Source: Clostridiales bacterium
GTDB taxonomy: Bacteria; Bacillota; Clostridia; Oscillospirales; Oscillospiraceae
Assembly (NCBI GenBank): GCA_020861055.1
Contig: JAJBTD010000106.1
Location: forward strand, 1-12,511
DNA: 12,511 nt
Reading direction: 5' to 3'
The notes below the pieces were generated by a model. The model saw only the letters and a list, made by a program, of their open reading frames with translations, made no database searches and was not told the DNA's origin. This document shows, piece by piece, positions 8,616 to 12,511 of the stretch (position 1 is its first letter; every line of letters starts with the position of its first letter). Made by a program: the position numbers and the translations under genes.

Positions 8616-9874
8616 TTCTCTTTCCCCTTTCCCACAACCGCTTCCGTGACCCGACGGGCGGCCTGACCGTCGTCCAGAGGGGCGAACCGCTGACGGAAGG
8701 CCTCCCAGTGTTCATCCCAGACGAAGCGCTCCGTAGCCCGGATAGCGGGCGCCAGCTGCGCCTCCGACCTCAGAATGGGGCCGGGCAGCTCGTCCAGGTC
8801 GAAATAAAAGCCCCGCAGCCGGTCCCGGTACTGCTCCAGATCATACATGTAAAACAGAATGGGGCGGCGGAGGACGGCGTAGTCGAACATGGTGCTGGAA
8901 TAATCGGTGATCATCAGGTCCGCGGCCAGGTACAGGTCGTTGATCTCCTCCACTCCGGACACGTCCAGTACAAAGCCGCCCCAGGCGGAGAAATCACAGG
9001 CAGTCGCCACCAGATAGTGCGCGCGGAACAGGATGACATAATCATCCCCCAGCGCCGTCCGAAGGGCAGCGAAGTCCACCGCCGGGCGGCAGGCATATCC
9101 CGTCCCGGAGACATGCTGATCGTCCCGGAAGGTGGGGGCGTAGAGCACGACCCGTTTCCCCGGAGGGATGCCCAGCCTGCGGCGCTGGGCCTGACACTCC
9201 TCCGGCGTGGCGTTGGCCAGGCGGTCGTTCCGGGGATAACCCAGCTCCAGGATTGCGTCTCCCCTGCCCCAGCGCTCCAGCTGCCAGGCAGAGCGGAAGC
9301 AAGCGGAGGCAAAGGGGGACGGGGAGAGGAAATAGTCCACCTTCTCCCCCTCCAGCCGGTATTTCCGGTGGATTTCCGCCAGAGAGTTCATGGCGTTGCC
9401 CTCCTCCCGGATGTCGTAGCCAAGGCGCTTCAGAGGGGTTCCGTGCCAGCATTGGAGGTAGGTCTGCCCCCGGCGGGGGCTGATATGCTCCGGCAGAGTG
9501 GAGTTGAATACCCAATAGCCCGCTCCGGCCATGGCCCGCTCAAAGACTCTGCCGCCGAAGGGGACCACCTGGGTCCGGGGACTGGCGGCCAGGGCCGCCT
9601 CCCTGGACGGCTCCGCCGACGCCCACAGAAATCGATACTCCCCATAGGCGGGAGAGGCGAGCATACAGTCATAGATGGCCCTGGGGCTGCACGAGCAGCT
9701 CTTTCCATGATAGGAGCAGAACAACACCGTTTTGGGGTCGGGTGCGATATTCCAGGTGCGCAGCCGATAGGCCGTCCCCCGGAGCACCCGGAGACACCGC
9801 CGCACCAGAAGCCGCAGGCCGGGAAACCGCTTGATGAGATCATAGGCTGCTTTTTTGACGCCGCTCACCGGCAT
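8612..9874 (-). CDS. CDP-glycerol glycerophosphotransferase-family protein (tandem copy 1)
   Basis: A 420-residue member of the same PF04464 family, first gene of the tandem pair. Motifs are a basic amphipathic N-terminus (1-40), CWHGTPLKRLGYD (142-154, His144), GYPRND (212-217), LYAPTFRDD (244-252), FRAHYL (283-288, His286), TDYSSTMFDYA (323-333) and LDDGQAARRV (400-409). The N-terminal 50-140 region carries the Cys-rich patch KSCSCSPRAIYDC, and the same CSPxA element occurs in its paralogue. ATG 9874 is preferred over the in-frame TTG at 9895, because AAAGGGG (9882-9888) is 7 nt upstream of it and the TTG abuts this site. It probably acts with copy 2 on the same polymer, for example priming versus elongation. 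No teichoic acid precursor gene is visible here. Confidence 0.93.
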   Translation of the reverse strand: MPVSGVKKAAYDLIKRFPGLRLLVRRCLRVLRGTAYRLRTWNIAPDPKTVLFCSYHGKSCSCSPRAIYDCMLASPAYGEYRFLWASAEPSREAALAASPRTQVVPFGGRVFERAMAGAGYWVFNSTLPEHISPRRGQTYLQCWHGTPLKRLGYDIREEGNAMNSLAEIHRKYRLEGEKVDYFLSPSPFASACFRSAWQLERWGRGDAILELGYPRNDRLANATPEECQAQRRRLGIPPGKRVVLYAPTFRDDQHVSGTGYACRPAVDFAALRTALGDDYVILFRAHYLVATACDFSAWGGFVLDVSGVEEINDLYLAADLMITDYSSTMFDYAVLRRPILFYMYDLEQYRDRLRGFYFDLDELPGPILRSEAQLAPAIRATERFVWDEHWEAFRQRFAPLDDGQAARRVTEAVVGKGKEK

Positions 9875-9881
9875 GGAACCG

Positions 9882-9888
9882 CCCCTTT
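9882..9888 (-). promoter_or_regulatory. Ribosome binding site fixing the ATG start at 9874
   Basis: AAAGGGG on the minus strand, 7 nt before ATG 9874. It argues against initiation at the TTG at 9895. Confidence 0.75.
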
Positions 9889-9940
9889 CCGGCAAATTTC
9901 CTCAGACAGGGAATGCACCGCTTTCCTTCCGACAGGTTCT

Positions 9941-9969
9941 ATTGTACCGGGAGGGCGGTAAATTGTCAA
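9941..9969 (-). promoter_or_regulatory. Predicted strong sigma-A promoter of the tandem glycerophosphotransferase operon
   Basis: On the minus strand a perfect -35 TTGACA (9969-9964), a 17-bp spacer and -10 TACAAT (9946-9941). Transcription should start near 9934, giving a 5' UTR of about 60 nt. The -35 box overlaps the stop codon of the upstream helicase gene (9968-9966). No terminator separates them, so helicase transcripts may also read into this operon. Confidence 0.85.
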
Positions 9970-12272
9970 CTGCGCAGACCGCTGCTTCCGCTCTGTCGGT
10001 TTTCCTCAGCAAGCGCGCGTTCACACAGCCCCAGCATTTTGCGCTTCATTCCATCGACATCCAGCACCCCGTAGGCGAAGCCCTTTTTCACCAGTTCTTC
10101 CGGCAGATACTCATCGTACTTGTCAAAGACCGGCACCTCTCCGGGATAGATCAGGCTCATGGGATCGATGGGCGTCCGCAACTCCTCCGCGAGGATCTCC
10201 CAGAACGCCCGCTCAGAGACCGTCATGACGAACTGGATGAAGTAGGGCCGGGAGACGTCCAGACCCTTGATCCCCAGACGCTTGCCGCACCGGAGCTTCA
10301 AAAAGCGCTCCAGGGCAAGGAAGGCGTAGGTCCCCAGCCAAGGGAACAGACAGTACATATTCCCGCCGAGACAAATGAGGTTTTTCCCGGCCAGTCCCGC
10401 GTTTTTGGCGGCGGTGCGGGCCTCTGCCAGCCTCGCCGCGCCGTTTTTCATGAGATAAGGATAGGACTTCTCCTCGCAGAGCACCCCCAGCATCCGCTCC
10501 AGGATTTTGGTATGGATGTCGCCGGAGACCTCTCCAAAGTAGGCGGGGACCTTTCCCTTGATCTGCTCGCAGTAGACCATGTGCCGCTTGTAATCCACCT
10601 CATCCACCAGCCAGACATGGCCGGCGATGGCGATCTTCTCCCCGGCGGGAGGGGGCTTTACGACGGTGCCCAGCTCCTCGGAGCCGGCCCGGACGGTATA
10701 TTCCTCATTCTCCTGGAATACGGCGTAAAACTTATAGTTGTTGATGACCCGCTCTCCGGCCAGGCCCACGATGAGTCCTCCGGCCTCCGTCCGCTGAATG
10801 TGCCCCGTCTCCAGCAGATGCCGCAGGAGACACTTGAAATCCTCCTGAGACACCTGCTGAAAATAGCGCAGGGTCAGGATGCGGGAGGCCAGCTCCGCCG
10901 GGGTCATCTCCCCGCAGGAGGCCAGGGTGCTCATGGTCTGGTGGTACAGCAGGCTGTAGGGCAGGGCGTCCAGCTTCGGCGGCTCCACCCAGCGCTCCTC
11001 CAGGTACAGCTGCACCAGAGCGATACCTTGAATCAGTTTCCACGGGATGGTGACCGGCAGCAGCGCTCTCGGCTCCGGCGGCTCCTCCCGCATGACGAAC
11101 CACATCTCCGGGGGCAGCTCCCGCCGCCCGGTGCGCCCCATGCGCTGGAGAAAGGAGGAGACGGTGAAGGGCGCGTCGATTTGAAAGGCCCGCTCCAGCC
11201 TGCCGATGTCGATGCCCAGCTCCAAGGTGGCCGTGGTCACGGTGGTCTGGAACTGCTCCTCGTCCTTCATCACCGCCTCCGCCGTCTCCCGGTAGGACTC
11301 CGACAGGTTGCCGTGGTGGATCAGAAACCGGTCCGGCTCGTGCTTCGCCTCGCAGTACTGCCGCAGGGTGGTGGTGACCGCCTCGCACTCCTCCCTGGAG
11401 TTGACGAACACCAGGCACTTCTTGCCTCTGGTATGCTCGAAGATATAGCCGATGCCGGGGTCCGCCTCCTTGGGGGCGGTGTCGGTCTTTGGGGCCAGGG
11501 CGTCGTCCGTGGGCAGCGCCGGCTCCGGGGGCTGACCGTGGATTTTGGTGGGCGCGCCGGGATTGGTGGGCGGGTAGGTGTAGAAATGCTCCATGGAGAG
11601 CCGCCACTTCACGCCCCCCTGGGGCAGTCTGGGGACGATAGTAGTGCGTCCCGTCCCGGCGGAGAGAAACTCACAGGCGTCCCTGGGATCGCCGATGGTG
11701 GCCGAGAGTCCGATTCGCCTAGGATTCACCCCGGCCAGGCGGCAGAGACGCTGAATCAGGCACAGAGTCTGCCCGCCCCGATCTCCCCGCATGAGGGAGT
11801 GCAGCTCGTCGATCACGATAAAGCGGAGATCGCCGAACAGCTTGCCGATGGCGGAGTGCTTATGCAGCAGCATGGCCTCCAGGCTCTCCGGGGTGATTTG
11901 CAGGATGCCGGAGGGGTGCTTCATCATCTTGTTTTTGTGGGAGGCGGACACGTCCCCGTGCCAGTGCCACACCGGGATATCTGCCTCCCGGCACAGGTCG
12001 TTGAGCCGGGAGAACTGGTCGTTGATCAGGGCTTTCAGCGGGCCGATGTAGATGGCCCCCACCGAGGTGGGCATATCCTCTGTAAACAGGGTGAGGATGG
12101 GGAAAAAGGCTGCCTCCGTCTTGCCCGACGCAGTGGAGGCGGTCAGCAGCAGATTGTCCTCCGTGTTGAAAATGACGTCCGCTGCGGCAGCCTGGACGGC
12201 CCGCAAATTTTCCCAGCCGTTTTGGTAGATATAGTCCTGGATAAAGGGCGCATAGCGGTCAAAGGTGTCCAT
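9966..12272 (-). CDS. Lhr-like SF2 DEAD/DEAH-box helicase, BrxHI-like
   Basis: A 768-residue ATP-dependent nucleic-acid helicase or translocase. Helicase motifs in order are an upstream Gln/Leu region near 20-30, motif I STASGKT (46-52), Ia GPLKAL (78-82 area), Ib TPESLE (127-132), II DELH (155-158), III SAT (190-192), V TATLELGIDIG (347-357) and VI QRMGRTGRR (376-384). DELH together with QRMGRTGR is typical of the Lhr branch. A Pro/Ala/Asp-rich linker (about 233-272) separates the two RecA lobes. The C-terminal half (about 400-768) resembles Lhr-core-type winged-helix and accessory domains and is shorter than full Lhr. ATG 12272 follows the upstream gene's stop by 14 nt with AAGGGGG in between, indicating an operon. 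Together with the upstream ATPase fragment this matches the BrxD-BrxHI gene pair of BREX type 2 phage defence, by family resemblance only. A DNA-repair role is the alternative. Confidence 0.9.
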   Translation of the reverse strand: MDTFDRYAPFIQDYIYQNGWENLRAVQAAAADVIFNTEDNLLLTASTASGKTEAAFFPILTLFTEDMPTSVGAIYIGPLKALINDQFSRLNDLCREADIPVWHWHGDVSASHKNKMMKHPSGILQITPESLEAMLLHKHSAIGKLFGDLRFIVIDELHSLMRGDRGGQTLCLIQRLCRLAGVNPRRIGLSATIGDPRDACEFLSAGTGRTTIVPRLPQGGVKWRLSMEHFYTYPPTNPGAPTKIHGQPPEPALPTDDALAPKTDTAPKEADPGIGYIFEHTRGKKCLVFVNSREECEAVTTTLRQYCEAKHEPDRFLIHHGNLSESYRETAEAVMKDEEQFQTTVTTATLELGIDIGRLERAFQIDAPFTVSSFLQRMGRTGRRELPPEMWFVMREEPPEPRALLPVTIPWKLIQGIALVQLYLEERWVEPPKLDALPYSLLYHQTMSTLASCGEMTPAELASRILTLRYFQQVSQEDFKCLLRHLLETGHIQRTEAGGLIVGLAGERVINNYKFYAVFQENEEYTVRAGSEELGTVVKPPPAGEKIAIAGHVWLVDEVDYKRHMVYCEQIKGKVPAYFGEVSGDIHTKILERMLGVLCEEKSYPYLMKNGAARLAEARTAAKNAGLAGKNLICLGGNMYCLFPWLGTYAFLALERFLKLRCGKRLGIKGLDVSRPYFIQFVMTVSERAFWEILAEELRTPIDPMSLIYPGEVPVFDKYDEYLPEELVKKGFAYGVLDVDGMKRKMLGLCERALAEENRQSGSSGLRS

Positions 12273-12286
12273 CTGCTGCCGCCCCC

Positions 12287-12511
12287 TTACAGCTCAAACT
12301 CCGCATACTCTCCCAGGCTGTCCGCCGCCTGCTCCTCCAGGGGCGTCTTTGCGTAGGAGAAGTCCGCCGACCCCATCAGCTCCGCCACATCCAGCCTGGG
12401 ATTTTGGTACAGAATGTCCAACAGCTCGATAAAGTCACGGATGATCTCTCTGGGCGTGATGTGGGAGTCCGCCCCCACCCGGCTGTATTCGATCTGGATA
12501 AAGGTGATGAG
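12287..12511 (-). CDS. 3' end of a probable DUF2791/BrxD-type P-loop ATPase (partial)
   Basis: Only the last 74 residues are in the window and the reading frame is open to its right edge. The tail contains FIQIEYSRVG, then HITPREIIRDFIELLDILYQ and a C-terminus ending in EYAEFEL. The TPREIIRDF(I/L)xLLDIL pattern is what I associate with the C-terminus of DUF2791 ATPases (BrxD in BREX type 2). The P-loop and Walker B would be upstream and cannot be checked. The TAA at 12289-12287 is 14 nt before the helicase ATG, so the two are almost certainly co-transcribed. A GTG at 12478 opens the visible frame in a simple ORF search, but sequence upstream of it continues the same family-like pattern, so it is not the real start. 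Confidence 0.62.
   Translation of the reverse strand, partial: LITFIQIEYSRVGADSHITPREIIRDFIELLDILYQNPRLDVAELMGSADFSYAKTPLEEQAADSLGEYAEFEL

Noticed and set aside
8708..9961. 417-codon plus-strand frame opposite tandem copy 1
   Set aside because: Same length class by chance; composition is typical of a shadow frame and the minus strand holds a clear PF04464 protein.
9855..12356. 833-codon plus-strand frame opposite the helicase gene
   Set aside because: Its product has no recognisable domain, and it crosses the promoter, an intergenic gap and the helicase/ATPase junction. It is an antisense shadow.
9966..12511. Helicase/ATPase pair as a recently acquired island
   Set aside because: Base composition and codon style look like the neighbours, and no att repeat, tRNA, integrase or transposase is in view. 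The locus may still be mobile beyond the window edge.

Overview
The window looks like chromosomal DNA from a GC-rich member of the Clostridia, most likely Oscillospiraceae (the Flavonifractor / Pseudoflavonifractor / Lawsonibacter type). This is inferred from strong AAGGAGG-type ribosome binding sites, sigma-A style promoters with 17-bp spacers, GC-rich codon third positions, and the gene content: FtsH, CDP-glycerol glycerophosphotransferases, and a YkuD L,D-transpeptidase with a peptidoglycan-binding region. Genus is not proven. There is no tRNA, rRNA, CRISPR array, insertion sequence or prophage gene. Almost the whole window is coding.

Layout: (1) 84-2289, plus strand: a promoter and a complete ftsH. 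(2) 2395-3552, minus strand: a divergent CDP-glycerol glycerophosphotransferase-family protein, convergent with ftsH across a GC-rich hairpin. (3) 3553-3777: a divergent intergenic region with one promoter for each flanking gene. (4) 3778-5457, plus strand: a membrane-anchored L,D-transpeptidase, ending at a strong hairpin terminator. (5) 5529-7191, minus strand: a probable two-gene operon of an unrecognised 97-residue protein and a CNNM/CorC-type (DUF21 + CBS) membrane protein, with its own promoter. (6) 7362-9874, minus strand: two tandem CDP-glycerol glycerophosphotransferase-family genes whose stop and start codons overlap (ATGA), with a promoter and a terminator. (7) 9966-12511, minus strand: an Lhr-like SF2 helicase resembling BrxHI of BREX phage-defence loci, preceded by the 3' end of a gene that looks like the DUF2791/BrxD-type ATPase. 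That gene runs off the window.

Functionally most of the window concerns the cell envelope: a membrane quality-control protease, peptidoglycan crosslinking, three enzymes of the teichoic-acid-type polyol-phosphate polymer family, and a CBS-regulated membrane protein that may transport ions. The exception is the helicase/ATPase pair at the right edge. It is the best candidate for a less-described system, because the BrxD-BrxHI pair is known from BREX type 2 loci but none of the other BREX genes can be seen here. Codon and base composition of that pair look like those of its neighbours, so it does not look like a fresh arrival.
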